This document shows, in pieces, positions 42,119 to 53,094 of a DNA stretch of 64,000 bases. Each line of letters begins with the position of its first letter. Position 1 is the first letter of the stretch. Origin of the DNA: Haliclona indistincta (Eukaryota > Porifera > Demospongiae > Haplosclerida > Chalinidae); contig OZ024789.1 of assembly GCA_964017065.1 (NCBI GenBank), forward strand, positions 464,843-528,842, given 5' to 3'. Under the pieces are notes generated by a model. It saw nothing but the letters and a program-made list of their open reading frames with translations. It ran no database searches and had not been told where the DNA came from. Made by a program: the position numbers and the translations under genes.

Positions 42119-43054
42119 TTAATTTTTGTCTTTGTTGGAAGGATAGATTATTGGTCGGCGGAAGGCAAAGATTGTGACTAGAACAGCTCGTACCAGCAGC
42201 AAGCCGATGGAGAGCAGCAGCAGTAGTAGAGTGAGTACAGGGTTAGTGTCAGGGTCCTCCCTGCCCCAGTGAGCTGACATCACTCCTGTTAGAGCCCAGA
42301 TGAGTACTGGATACACCATGAAGATGAAACGAGCATATCGATCAAGAATCGTGTTCTCAAGAGCAAAGTAGATGAGTGTGAGTGCAGATAGCAGCCACAG
42401 CATGACAGCACCCGTGGTGACAGCTGATACATTAGCATAGTACTGCAGCACGATACCAAAGTTGAGGTGAGTTGCAGCGGTCAACCATGTAGCATAGATG
42501 ACCAGTCCGTTAGGCACCAGTAGCCGTGTGATCCATAGGTCGATCTTGTACTTCTTGTTTGAGAGCATGACTGGCGACACTTTGTTGATATGATAGGTTT
42601 CTACTGAGATGGCGGCAACCACGAAAGCCCATATAAGGAAGATGAAGGGGAAGGCGATCTGAGGGTAGTTGTTGCCCCACACAAAGATCCAGATGATGTT
42701 GCAGATATTGCCACAGCTGTAGAGCAGGAGAGAGATCCAGGAGACCGTGCGAGGAGTGGAGGGCCGGAACACGAAAGACCAGGCATACAACAACCACAAG
42801 ACCTGCCAGGTGTATATGATTCCCCAGATAGAGAAGGTCCATCCTGCAGGAGTAATCTGCAAGGAAAACATGTCTGACACTTCTCCAGTAGCATTAGCGA
42901 ATCCTCCAACAGTGCCAGTCGAGAGACCATTAGTGATGAACACGACCAAGAGCACTATAGTAGTGACAGAGAGACAGACTATCTCCAATACTCTGCTGAA
43001 GACAGATATCTTCGGTTGTTCTTCAGGCTGCTTTTCGATATCTTTCTCCTCCAT
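42119..43054 (-). CDS. TspO/MBR-like multipass membrane protein, copy 6
   Basis: An intact 311-residue single exon, MEEKDIEKQPEEQPKISVFS to PSNKDKN. Landmarks: ITPAGWTFSIWGIIYTWQVL, WLLYAWSFVFRPSTPRTVSW, KIDLWITRLLVPNGLVIYAT, LENTILDRYARF, SAHWGREDPDTNPVLTLLLL. The N-terminus is highly charged and cytosolic in character. Confidence 0.85.
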   Translation of the reverse strand: MEEKDIEKQPEEQPKISVFSRVLEIVCLSVTTIVLLVVFITNGLSTGTVGGFANATGEVSDMFSLQITPAGWTFSIWGIIYTWQVLWLLYAWSFVFRPSTPRTVSWISLLLYSCGNICNIIWIFVWGNNYPQIAFPFIFLIWAFVVAAISVETYHINKVSPVMLSNKKYKIDLWITRLLVPNGLVIYATWLTAATHLNFGIVLQYYANVSAVTTGAVMLWLLSALTLIYFALENTILDRYARFIFMVYPVLIWALTGVMSAHWGREDPDTNPVLTLLLLLLSIGLLLVRAVLVTIFAFRRPIIYPSNKDKN

Positions 43055-43929
43055 TGTAGCTGTCTTGAATGAAGTGGGCCTGAATGGATGATATTATGTT
43101 GGCCGTGTTTAACTACAGCCAGAGGATGCTCAGGGTTTTATACCAGCTTGTCATGCTGAATAGACTAAAATGTTACATAACACACGATAACTGTATCTAT
43201 AGAGGTGGTACTGTTGCTATAGTGATCCAATAGGTGGCAATGTAGTTGATTATCACGATTACTGAATATTACGTAATACTTAGTTTAGTGAAGTGCACAA
43301 GAATCCTCACTAGCATGTTGAGGTACAGGAAGCATCATGACATGTGACCATCTCACTTGATCTCATGACTACTGACTCAAAAATTATTGGTGAAGAAGAA
43401 ATTGTTTGTCTACACGTTTTTGTAGAAACACTTGAATTTGTCAGTTACCATTCTCTTTTTCACTGCAGAGCTGTATAATGATTATTATAGAAGCAGCTGA
43501 AGGAAATGAAATATAAGAACACACTGACACAAATAAATCACTGTTTGACGCTTATCACAGTTTAATACTGTTATGAAATGGAACAGTGGAACAGTGAAAC
43601 GGCAAGGAAGTTGATGACAACTGCACTGTTTGTACCAAGTGATCACCTAGCTATGAATATCATTATAGTATACTCACAGGGTAATAGGTTGGTCATGCAT
43701 GATTGATAAGCTGATAGGATAATGGAGCGTGCAGTCTAAACTGCCATAAGTATAATTGAGCCACAACCATTCCAATGTGGCTTTGTATTATACAATGTTA
43801 CATAATATCTTTATTATTAAAGTGTGAATGACAAGTGTTTATAACTGAGCTGATACAAGTGAAGGCATCATTACCCCATTCCCAGAGGCTTATCAACAGA
43901 TACCTTGAAGTTGTTGAAGTTGAATCAAA
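43055..43929. other. Divergent spacer between TspO-like copies 6 and 7
   Basis: A shared promoter region for a head-to-head pair (875 bp). AT-rich, no coding signal, and no defined elements recognised. Confidence 0.45.
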
Positions 43930-44916
43930 ATGGCTGAACAGCAACTTGACAAGAAGTCCCCAATCTGGTGGAGGATCATTGAGGTGTTGATTCTAGTCTT
44001 TGCTTCAGTGATGTTGGCTTTTTGTATTCTAACAGCAAGTCTTGCTGCTCTACCTAACGCAGAAGAGTTTGGCTTCGTTGATACAACAGCAGAAGTGTTC
44101 AATGGTACAATGTCAACTCAAGTGAACCCGGCTGGATGGACATTTGCAATATGGGGAGTGATCTTCCCTTGGCAGATTCTACTGCTCTTGTACGCCTGGG
44201 CATTCGTATTCCAGCCCTCCACTCCACGGACCATATCATGGATCGCACTACTCCTATATACTGGTACCAATGTGTGTGGGGGTATTTGGGCTTACCTCTT
44301 TGGGAATGCACTCCTTGGAGTTAGCTTTATATTCTTGTTCGGTATGTGGGCGTTCATGGTGGCAGCTATAGCGGTACAAACAGCCTATCTCTACAAACTC
44401 ACTCCTCGATTATTAGAGAAGCATTCTACACGCATCAAGTACAAGATTGATCTTTGGATCACTCGAATGCTGGTAGTGAACGGCATGTGTATATATGCCA
44501 CATGGCTGACGGTAGCTGTCCTGGTACAGTTCACAACAATCATACAGTACGAAGCTGATGCTCCAGGCAATACCGCAGCCAGCATATCACTGTGGCTACT
44601 CTCAGTGGAAGTGCTCAGCTACTTTGCTCTTGAGAACACTGTCCTTGACCGCTTCACTCGCTTCATCTACATAGTCTATCCTGTTCTCATCTGGTCGCTG
44701 ATCGGTGTAATTGCTGAGAACTGGGGCAAGTACGATCTTAATACTAACCCCATCATCGCTCTCTTCATGCTGGTGCTGACCATCATACTGCTTGTGGCAA
44801 GGATCGTCATGGTGATCCTCTTTGCTCTTTACCGACCCATTCCATACTGTAACCCATCTACCGATACCGCCAGCAATACCGACAGCAATCAAGAACAGGA
44901 GAAGATACCACTATAA
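43930..44916 (+). CDS. TspO/MBR-like multipass membrane protein, copy 7
   Basis: An intact 328-residue single exon with landmarks VNPAGWTFAIWGVIFPWQIL, LLLYAWAFVFQPSTPRTISW, KIDLWITRMLVVNGMCIYAT, LENTVLDRFTRF and AENWGKYDLNTNPIIALFML. With copy 5 it forms a second subfamily: NPAGW instead of TPAGW, DRF instead of DRY, xNWG instead of xHWG, and an EKIPL C-terminus. Confidence 0.85.
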   Translation: MAEQQLDKKSPIWWRIIEVLILVFASVMLAFCILTASLAALPNAEEFGFVDTTAEVFNGTMSTQVNPAGWTFAIWGVIFPWQILLLLYAWAFVFQPSTPRTISWIALLLYTGTNVCGGIWAYLFGNALLGVSFIFLFGMWAFMVAAIAVQTAYLYKLTPRLLEKHSTRIKYKIDLWITRMLVVNGMCIYATWLTVAVLVQFTTIIQYEADAPGNTAASISLWLLSVEVLSYFALENTVLDRFTRFIYIVYPVLIWSLIGVIAENWGKYDLNTNPIIALFMLVLTIILLVARIVMVILFALYRPIPYCNPSTDTASNTDSNQEQEKIPL

Positions 44917-45340
44917 GAACAGACTATTATAAGAACACACAAAAAATTCAAAATTGATATTTCATTCATGATTTGTGTTTTTCTAATTTTGTATTTTGTC
45001 AGTTGTGTTTCATCGATTTATAAAGTTGAGAGAGAATTTGGCTAAACTGCATGTATTCAATGGAAGTAGCATAATACAAGCTGATGAATGTGATACTTTA
45101 TCAGCTTATTCTTGTTGGATATTAGCTACACATTAGCACCAACACCCAGTGTGGTGTGATCACTATGAGGGTTTATAATAATTATTACCATCAACGTTAT
45201 TCAGAAAAATCAAGTTAAACAGAAAATGTCTAACGAAACTTTAGACATTTTTGTTTAACTTGATTTTTTGAAAGTATTTCATTAACATTGATTGAAGTTA
45301 ATAATAATAATATCATTGCTATAATTTAACTTGAAGCTCG
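44917..45340. repeat. 3' flank of copy 7 with a strong hairpin at 45195-45276
   Basis: A hairpin of ~35-bp arms: left AAAAATCAAGTTAAACAGAA, right its complement around TTTGTTTAACTTGATTTTTT, with an eight-base loop (ACGAAACT-like). The remainder is AT-rich with no gene. Confidence 0.75.
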
Positions 45341-46920
45341 TTTCTGTGAACTATATATCTATCACTGTAAAAGTCACACCACTACTGGGAACAAGGTCTG
45401 GTCTGGAGATCTTCATCTCCTTCAGCTGCAGGTTAGGAATGGTGAACAACCAGGTATGAAGACCATCACAGGAGCAGCCAATATCGAGACTCTTCAGAGC
45501 ACCATTGCTGTCAGGAAGGATCTTAGCTGGAAGATGGCGCAACAGACCGGTGTGCATGACCACTGGCTGCTCTCGGTTTCTTCTTGCTCTTTTTCTCATC
45601 TTCTCTCTGTATCCAATCAGCACCAGTCTTCCACCACATGCTTCCCTCTTCAACACCCTCTATGGTGAGTGACAGGGTGTGAGTGGTTTCAGTGCAAAGG
45701 AACACTTCGATCATCTGGTAAGCTTCAGTGAGAGGGGCTCTACCCACACTGAGTGATTGTAGCTGAGGTTGTTTCAGTAGATCAGTGAGAGCAGAGAGGA
45801 GTTGACGATACTCTGGGATCATGTAGTTCCGCTCTGCACAGCATTGTGGCTTACCTTCCCTTGGAGAGTGCTGACCATAGCAGAAACCGATTCCGTGATT
45901 GATCGATGTGAACATGTTCCAAATGTTTCAACTGGAATAAGACAATGGCTTTTGTTAACGTGCAGATATTTCCTTCACACTCATTACTATCCAAATGGTA
46001 GTCTGTTCCTGGCTCAGTACTTTATTCATCAAGATCATGTGTAATATACAGACCCTTGAGATAATATGGAGCAGGAGCACTGGCTAGTACTAATGGATAC
46101 ACTGAAGGAGAGTCATCGTAACGACCATCACTGAAAAACTTGTTGACAATGCTTAAGATCATTTCGATGACATTACAAACGCCATTAGTCTTGATGTGTT
46201 CAAGGCAAGGATGTCAGGGACTAGTGATCATGTTATAGAGAAGGACACGCAATGTAGCTTGATACAAACTGTACTCAGAACAAGATTTACCAAAATCGTC
46301 AAACAGTTTGATAGAGCCCAATTCAATTGTTTCCACTTGTCTAAAGAATGTCTGTAAATAAAGTGAAGCAGGATCACCACCTAGGCCTGTGACTACAAAA
46401 AACGTTTCCTACTTTTTCGTGGATGAAATTTTCATACAAGAAACCAGCAAGAAACTGTAAATGAAGTCGAGAATAACTATTTTGATGTCCGTAGGTGCTA
46501 CCAAACAGTGACAATATTGTAGCATTGACATGAGAGGATTAAAGTTTTATATATAGTATGAATTTTCATGAAGAATTGATCATTACTACTAAATCAGCGT
46601 CAACTGACTTGATAGTAAAATCAAGCAGCCATGATCTGATACAACGCAAGTCATCTGGATGCAACACTAGCTCTGCATCTCTGCTTTGACAATATCTGCC
46701 AAATCGATCTTTTGTTTCTTCTGTCTCGAGAAACATCCCTACAACAGCTTAGTCTCTTTAACTGCCTGCAGGAGATCTAGTTGTCTCTCACCTGTCTTGC
46801 AGCTGACTCTTCACTTTGAAGCAGCTTTTTTTCAATGATATTGATGTTTTGATGAATCTTTTCACCAGAGGCTGATTTTTACAATCAGCCTGAGAAATGA
46901 TTGAATCATCAGGAACTTGA
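45341..46920 (-). CDS. Unrecognised multi-exon gene or pseudogene, LRR-like pieces
   Basis: Minus-strand open blocks: 46400-46290 (GGDPASLYLQTFFRQVETIE), 46200-46040 (LEHIKTNGVCNVIEMILSIV ... YPLVLASAPAPYYLKG), 45915-45670 (YRQLLSALTDLLKQPQLQSL, LTIEGVE), then frames containing WIQREDEKKS and IPNLQLKEMKISRPDLVPSS. The repeated LxxLxxxPxLxSL texture suggests leucine-rich-repeat-like solenoid sequence, but no family is certain and clean splice sites were not established for all blocks. It lies between TspO-like copies 7 and 8 on the opposite strand. Confidence 0.42.
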
Positions 46921-47479
46921 ATTGAAACCTTTCATCGTTCCCTTTTCTGTTTCCTAGTTCCTGAAAGCTAGTTGTTGACTACAAGCTTCTGTTGTTATTG
47001 GAACACATCAGTAAATCTTTTATTCACCCCTTTGATCTAGCTGTTCACACCAGTTGATCAGATGACAAATCCTGTGCCTCCTTATTGTCACTCACCATAG
47101 AGGCCGAAAGCAAGTAAATTGCTAAGTTTACTTGATTGCCCCAGCGTGATAATAATGATGATGATAATTATATACTTGGAACAAAATATGAGCTGATCAA
47201 TGATACGAAGTGCAACAGCCTCTTCATCTAACCATTGCAACTGCCCCAAGCTCAATGAGCTTACTACCTATCTACCATCATTACATGCAGCAGAATGTTT
47301 GCTTTGAGGTGTTTACTTACTACTGATTGTACTATTCATTATCATAAATCTCTTCAGCATGCCCTTTATTACGTAACCAATGGTAACTGCACGAGCTATC
47401 AGTGCAGTCGAGCTCGTGCCCAGATCATTTGACCGCAAGAGGTTAGCTACTGCAAACAGGCACACGTCTCTCTACCAAT
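46921..47479. other. Intergenic, upstream of TspO-like copy 8
   Basis: No gene seen. Contains an ATGATGATGATAATTAT-type low-complexity stretch near 47154. Confidence 0.4.
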
Positions 47480-48445
47480 ATGTCTGAATCTTCGAGTCTA
47501 CTGGGCAGGCAGGGCCAGCCACCCGTCACGCTGGTGGATAAAGTGGTGGAGATAGTCGTTCTATCTGTCACCACAGCAGTGTTGCTGATCGTCTTTATCA
47601 TCAACGGTCTAGCCTCAACTGGCATAGATGGCTTATTTGCTAACGGTACCGGAGAAATCTCTGACGAGTTCTCGCTGCAGATCACTCCGGCTGGATGGAC
47701 ATTCGCTATCTGGGGTGTAATATACGCATGGCAGGCTCTTTGGATTCTGTATGCTTGGTCCTTCGTGTTCCGTCCCTCCACCCCACGCACCGTCTCGTGG
47801 ATCTCTCTCCTGCTCTACACCTGCAACAACGTCAGCAACATCATCTGGATCTTCACCTGGGGCAACGAGTACCCGCAGGTCGCCTTCCCTTTCATCTTCT
47901 TGATGTGGGCCTTCCTCGTAGCTGCTACTGCTGTAGAGGCTCATCTGGTCTACAAGGTTACACCAGCCATGCAGTCTTCTTTGAAGGACAAGATTGATCT
48001 TTGGATCAGCCGGTTGCTGGTCACCAATGGGCTCGTCATCTACACCACATGGCTGACCGTAGCAACACACATCAACTTTGGCATCGTGTTGCAGTACTAC
48101 AGCGAGGATAGCATATCACCCATCACTGCTTCTGCTGCTGTTCAATGGCTGCTCTCGGTTGCTGTGGTCGCTTACTTTGTTCTTGAGAACACTGTTCTTG
48201 ATCGATATGCTCGTTTCATTTTCATGGTGTATCCAGTACTCATCTGGGCTCTAACAGGAGTCATGTCAGCTCACTGGGAAAAGGAGGATCCTAACACTAG
48301 CCCTGTACTCACTCTACTCCTGCTGCTCCTCTCCATCGCTTTCCTTCTGGGACGCATAGCTCTTGTCAGCGTCTTTGCCTTCTTCCGTCCACTCACTGGG
48401 TACAGCAGTGGTAGCTATCGAGTCTCAGAGAAATCTGAAGTGTAG
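47480..48445 (+). CDS. TspO/MBR-like multipass membrane protein, copy 8
   Basis: An intact 321-residue single exon, MSESSSLLGRQGQPPVTLVD to EKSEV. Landmarks: ITPAGWTFAIWGVIYAWQAL, WILYAWSFVFRPSTPRTVSW, KIDLWISRLLVTNGLVIYTT, LENTVLDRYARF, SAHWEKEDPNTSPVLTLLLL (the G of HWG is E here). Closest in pattern to copies 6 and 3. Confidence 0.85.
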   Translation: MSESSSLLGRQGQPPVTLVDKVVEIVVLSVTTAVLLIVFIINGLASTGIDGLFANGTGEISDEFSLQITPAGWTFAIWGVIYAWQALWILYAWSFVFRPSTPRTVSWISLLLYTCNNVSNIIWIFTWGNEYPQVAFPFIFLMWAFLVAATAVEAHLVYKVTPAMQSSLKDKIDLWISRLLVTNGLVIYTTWLTVATHINFGIVLQYYSEDSISPITASAAVQWLLSVAVVAYFVLENTVLDRYARFIFMVYPVLIWALTGVMSAHWEKEDPNTSPVLTLLLLLLSIAFLLGRIALVSVFAFFRPLTGYSSGSYRVSEKSEV

Positions 48446-48648
48446 CTATGTGACTATAGACCACAACTAATCTCCTTTTGCATTGTTAGTATTCGCTGCA
48501 TACACAGGTTATTGTAAATTATTGTGAGTGTATTGTTTGCAATTTGAACTTGTGCAAGGGCGTGGCTCATAAGCTAAGCTTAGGAAGGCGTGGCTCGTTA
48601 TGTACCGTAATGTGTAATTATTCAATTTATTTCAAATTTACTCTGAAA

Positions 48649-49808
48649 ATGGCGGTTCTTGCACGAAGACAGCTTCTCTCAGGCAGCCAGCTAGACCTGC
48701 TGAGGAGGTACATCATCAAGAAGCGACGAAGCAAGAGAGGTAAGCTCAACGGACAGAGTCTAACAACGAAGCGACTCACGTGATCCATTTCAGGCGCGGG
48801 AGAGAGTGAGGTAGACAGGTCACATGGCGGTGAGGCAGCTGATGAGCAAGCTGGCTCAGGACAGCAGACAGAGCCAGACCATGTCACAGCTGACAGTGAC
48901 AGAGATAGCGACAAGTCAGCACCAGCCAAGGAGTCAGATGAGACAGTAGAGAACATTGCTAAACAGGTATGTCTATATCACGTGTAGCTGTCTTACTTTA
49001 GCGATTCTCTCTCTCACAGTTGGAGGTGCTACGTGCTAAACTAGAGTCACTCAAGAAAGAGAAACACAGTCTGTTTCAAGAGTTGAAAAAAGTGAGTTAG
49101 TCATCACAGTGTGTCAGTATGTACTGGTCTGCTCTCTCTCTCTCACATACACACACACACACACACACACTCACACTCACACAGGTGTTGCATGAGGAAG
49201 ATGAGAAGAAGAGACAACAGATCGTGGACCAACAGAAACAGTGAGTGAGTGAGGGAGAGATAGTGTTGTGTGTAAATGAGCAAGCAATTGATGAAAAAAT
49301 GTGCGTGAAAATAGTGGGAGAGCGAGCGTGTTAGTGAGTGAGTAAGTGATTCCCTCTCTCTCGCTCTCTTTCTCTCACTCTCTCTCACTCTCTCTCTCTC
49401 TCTCTCTCTCTCCCTCTCCCTCTCTCTTTAGGGATCATGATGCTAGTAGCTCAGCCAGCATAACTCCAGAGAGCTCCTACACTACTCTAGCACAGGTCAG
49501 CTCACTATCACAAGTAACGACAATACCAGTACTAGTGTAGACACATGACTATACTTAGTCAAATTTTAGTCCACTATAGTAAAGATACACCTTAGTTCAA
49601 ATTATAGTGTGTTGTCAAATCCTGACAATACTGTTCTGAATACATGTAACTATGATCTGAGCACTGTAAATAAAATTAAATTGTTATCAGCTCTAAACAG
49701 CCTCTCTCTAGTTACTCTATGAACAAACCACTTCTCTCTTCCTCCTTCTCTCTCTCTCCCCCTCCCTCCCTCTCTCCTGTCCTCTCTCTCTCTCTCTCTC
49801 TTCCTCCC

Positions 49809-49881
<73 letters not shown>

Positions 49882-50116
49882 GTCTCTCTCCCTCTCCCTT
49901 CCTCCCTCCCTCTTTCTCTAGGCTGGTATGAAGCATCGTTGGTCTATCATGGGGGGTAGCGAGTATCCTCCTCCCTCTGCTAAGATGCCTCACATGTCTC
50001 CTCATCATGACCACGCCCACCAGTACCATCTCTCAATGCACTACACCCCTCGTTACCCACCTCCACCACCAGACCACACCCCCAGTGAGTATCACACATC
50101 ACACATGCCACATTAA
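48649..50116 (+). CDS. GPS2-like (G protein pathway suppressor 2) co-repressor subunit
   Basis: Six exons: 48649-48739, 48794-48966, 49020-49091, 49185-49240, 49432-49495 and 49922-50116. The N-terminus (MAVLARRQLLSGSQLDLLRR, YIIKKRRSKRG) is basic and helical. The diagnostic part is the coiled coil LRAKLESLKKEKHSLFQELK followed by KVLHEEDEKKRQQ, close to the KKVLHEEEKRRRK segment of animal GPS2. The tail is His/Pro/Tyr-rich (HHDHAHQYHLSMHYTPRYPP). GPS2 is a nuclear subunit of the NCoR/SMRT-HDAC3 complex, bound through this helix. The protein is ~215 residues, shorter than the vertebrate ~327. A GT donor near 50093 could join further exons. Introns 4-5 carry CT microsatellites at the acceptors. 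Confidence 0.82.
49345..49431 (+). repeat. (CT)n tract at GPS2 intron acceptor
   Basis: CT-rich run leading directly to the TCTTTAG acceptor before exon 5. A similar, longer one at 49725-49921 precedes exon 6, and a CA run at 49147-49183 precedes exon 4. Confidence 0.9.
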
Positions 50117-51118
50117 ATGAGGCTTATGTTTGGCTGGTCTTTGATCAGCTTTGGCTGCAACTGGTTGGTTGTTAAACCCCATCTGGGCCTCTGGCTGCCT
50201 ATCCAGCCGTGTTTTACTAGCTCTGTTATTTTGAAATATATTTTTCCTTGTACTATGATCGTATGCATAGTCATCAGTGTATCGGCATAGCTCTCATCCT
50301 AATTCAGGCGTGAGATTTCATAGTTTACGGAAGCAATGAGCATCTGTTCTTATACTGAGATTTTCGCTGTTTTTAAACGGAAATGTTTAAGCTCAAATGC
50401 ACGCAAAATGTGTGAGAGTAGTTGGGGCCTGTGTATTGGGTGAGAGGCACTATCTTGTTTTCTAGCTACATGTACAATCATGTATAGTTGACCAGCATGA
50501 TTATAGTCAGCACAGATATATTTATGTCTTTAATCTGTTATGAGCATAGTGCTACCTCATCATTGAGCTTTAACCCTTTACAAAATCCTTTTATTAAATT
50601 TCTCAAAAAGCAATGTATTAGATCAGCTGAACTGATAACTGACCTTGAATAAAAAGATGTAGGCTTTATGATCTAACTACAGTCATAATGATTGAATGGT
50701 TGGCGTATTATTGGAAGAGATGTTATTATCATGTACAAATTAATCATAGTCAATGCTTACTATAAGCCGTCACACTCTAAGGAGGGATGGTATGTTTATT
50801 TTTAGATGAATTATAGTCACTTGTTTCAGACAGACACTGCTCCAGCTGTAGTAGTCAGCTCTTGAGCATAATCTTCCATCATACACCTCTAGCTCTAGGT
50901 ATACACTTGGTTCATTGGAAGAGTTTGACCCTATCCACAAAATTTCCCAATTTGTAATAATCACAGTATATTTATACTGACAAGGTATCAGGGCTTGTAT
51001 TTGTACTGACATAAATTTGCAGGAAATTTTTATTTTTTGTTCAGTCCAAAATTTTTACCATAAACAATTTTAGCTGAAGCTCCATCTTTCTTAATAACTG
51101 GTAACCGCCTACATTAAC
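50117..51118. other. GPS2 3' flank, no gene seen
   Basis: AT-rich, unique sequence, possibly including the GPS2 3' UTR. No recognised motif. Confidence 0.4.
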
Positions 51119-51420
51119 AAGTGACGGGTTGGCTCAATAGTTTATGCATTAGCCTTATAACATGGGTTTGAACCATGGTCAGGCTACGTTGGAAAAAAAT
51201 AAAATAATTTTTTTAAAGTTGAGAGTGCTGTCAGACCTTGTGGTACCACACCCTTCACATAGTGGAGGAGCCGCCTGGGATCTGTGTGACTATCCTTCCC
51301 ATTAATGACTGAATGTTGGTAGCCCTGGTAGGCTACTGACCTGAGTTGTTAAGGCATGATATTCATTCTACTTGTAAGCCCAGGCTCTTCATGTCATATG
51401 AGCTGTCTCTGCCGGATCCT
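51119..51420 (+). mobile_element. tRNA-derived SINE, copy 2
   Basis: Same family as 2045-2371 but on the plus strand: tRNA-like head (GTTGGCTCAATAG, GCCTTATAACATGG, degenerate B-box GGTTTGAACCATGG), A/T linker at about 51190-51215, and a body with GAGAGTGCTGTCAGACC and GGGATCTGTGTGACT. It is more diverged than copy 1. Confidence 0.78.
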
Positions 51421-53094
51421 CTGATCCTGTAAGCTGAGGGGGTGTTTAGGTGTGCCAGCACCAGATATAGGTCACTAACTTTGCGGTCTTTTCAGAACCA
51501 TTTGTTACCACAAGTAATGTACATTGTATATGATGGTATGTGGGTATACTGCTATATCAGTGAGCCTAGTGAGATCAAAGAAACAGAGAGCCACAGTTTC
51601 AGCATCATTGGGCTGACTATTAGAACATTGAATATTATAATAATTATGGTGATTGTGTTCTGTCTGAACTACAGTATGACTTGTTACTGTGCAATTATTG
51701 GAACAGTGAATTGATTAAATAGAACAGTGAATGTAGCGAGGGTATTACTAAACCATAGACCATAGCTGTAACTGATGACCAGCTGGGACAGCTTTTATCA
51801 TTATCAAAACAATCATTATAAATTCTAGCTGTTAATGTCAGTGTAGCAAAGTAGTTCTTTTGCATTCTCTGAACATGTAAAGTTTACAAATCACAGCAGT
51901 TAATATTGAGCACAGCACATGAGTTGTTGTGTTAGTTTATCGTCAACTTGATAGAAGCTGTAGTGAGAGGAGTCATAGTTATTATCACTCTTGACATTAT
52001 AGACTACGTAACCAGGATTGGATATGAGCACATAATATTTGCATGTTAGAATGGACAGTCATAGTTGAATGATTATTACGAAATTTTGACTGTGCCCACA
52101 AAAATTGTACTAGATTGCCCATTTTAGCCAAGATCCCTGGTTTGACAGCGTCATCTGTTGCTCTGGATATCGCTGTACCATTCAGAACCATCCAGTTCCA
52201 CTAGCTTACTGCCTTTTGACCTGCACAGCAAGCTACGGAGATGTTGCAGGAGCTAAACTTGCTTCCTTGTCGCCTGTTAGATCTATATCTCAGCTAACCA
52301 AGTCTTGCGAGCCAGACATTCCGGGGTGGGAATGTCTGGTCACTAATGCCAGGTCTTTGTGATACAATGGAATGTAATCAAATGACACACCATGCTTTAA
52401 AACACTTAGATGATGTCACCAAGCAATTATGCAGCATGTCATCAGGCTTTCTAACATGTAAAGACTCTTCCTAGAGCGATACTAACGCGACATTCATGAA
52501 CACTGGAGCAGTCATGAGGCAGCAAGAGAACTATCACTTGACCGTGAATATCATAGACTACACTGACAGCAGCATTGAGAACAAGGAATAAATAGCAGTC
52601 ACTGTGAAGACCTTCAATGACGAATACGCCAGTTTTGCCAGCTGAAAAGCTCTGTGAACAGCTTCAAGCGCAATTGCACCCTGTAGTCACGTGAAACCCA
52701 CATAATTGATTGCTTATGTGGGCACGCTGAATGTTGGCGTCGCTCACAGAAACCTGACGTTAGTGACCAGATGTTCCCACCCCAAAACGAGACTACAGTT
52801 AACCCTTCCAGTTCCACTAAACTTTGTTCAAGGTACATAGTGCTATAGAAGGCGAGTTGCTATAGCCATGGAGGCTTTCTTTAGACGCCCAGAAAACAAA
52901 TCGAACAGCAGCTAATAGATAAAACTAGTTTAGCGGGTACTTACCATCTGCACAAGATTCTGTTTTTTTCTGCTGAAAAATGGCCAAATGTAGCCACAAG
53001 TATGCTTGGCAGCTAGGTCAGTGACGCCTTCCACATTATAAATAGTACGGCATTGACGGGCCGCGGGAGTTTGTATTTTGTGATTTAGCTCACA
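51421..53094. other. Intergenic; 3' part of a segmental duplication
   Basis: Pieces at 51700-51770, 51975-52345 and 52885-53094 are near-identical to 60815-60890, 62260-62665 and 62690-62850: AATAGAACAGTGAATGTAG, AATTTTGACTGTGCCCACAA, GCGAGCCAGACATTCC and TACGGCATTGACGGGCC-type stretches. They lie downstream of the two kinase copies. No gene was recognised. Confidence 0.7.

Noticed and set aside
47633..48070. Minus-strand open frame inside TspO-like copy 8
   Set aside because: Shadow of the conserved plus-strand gene; similar antisense frames occur in other copies only because the genes are paralogous.
49712..50029. Glu/Arg-rich minus-strand protein
   Set aside because: It is the complement of a CT microsatellite next to a GPS2 exon.
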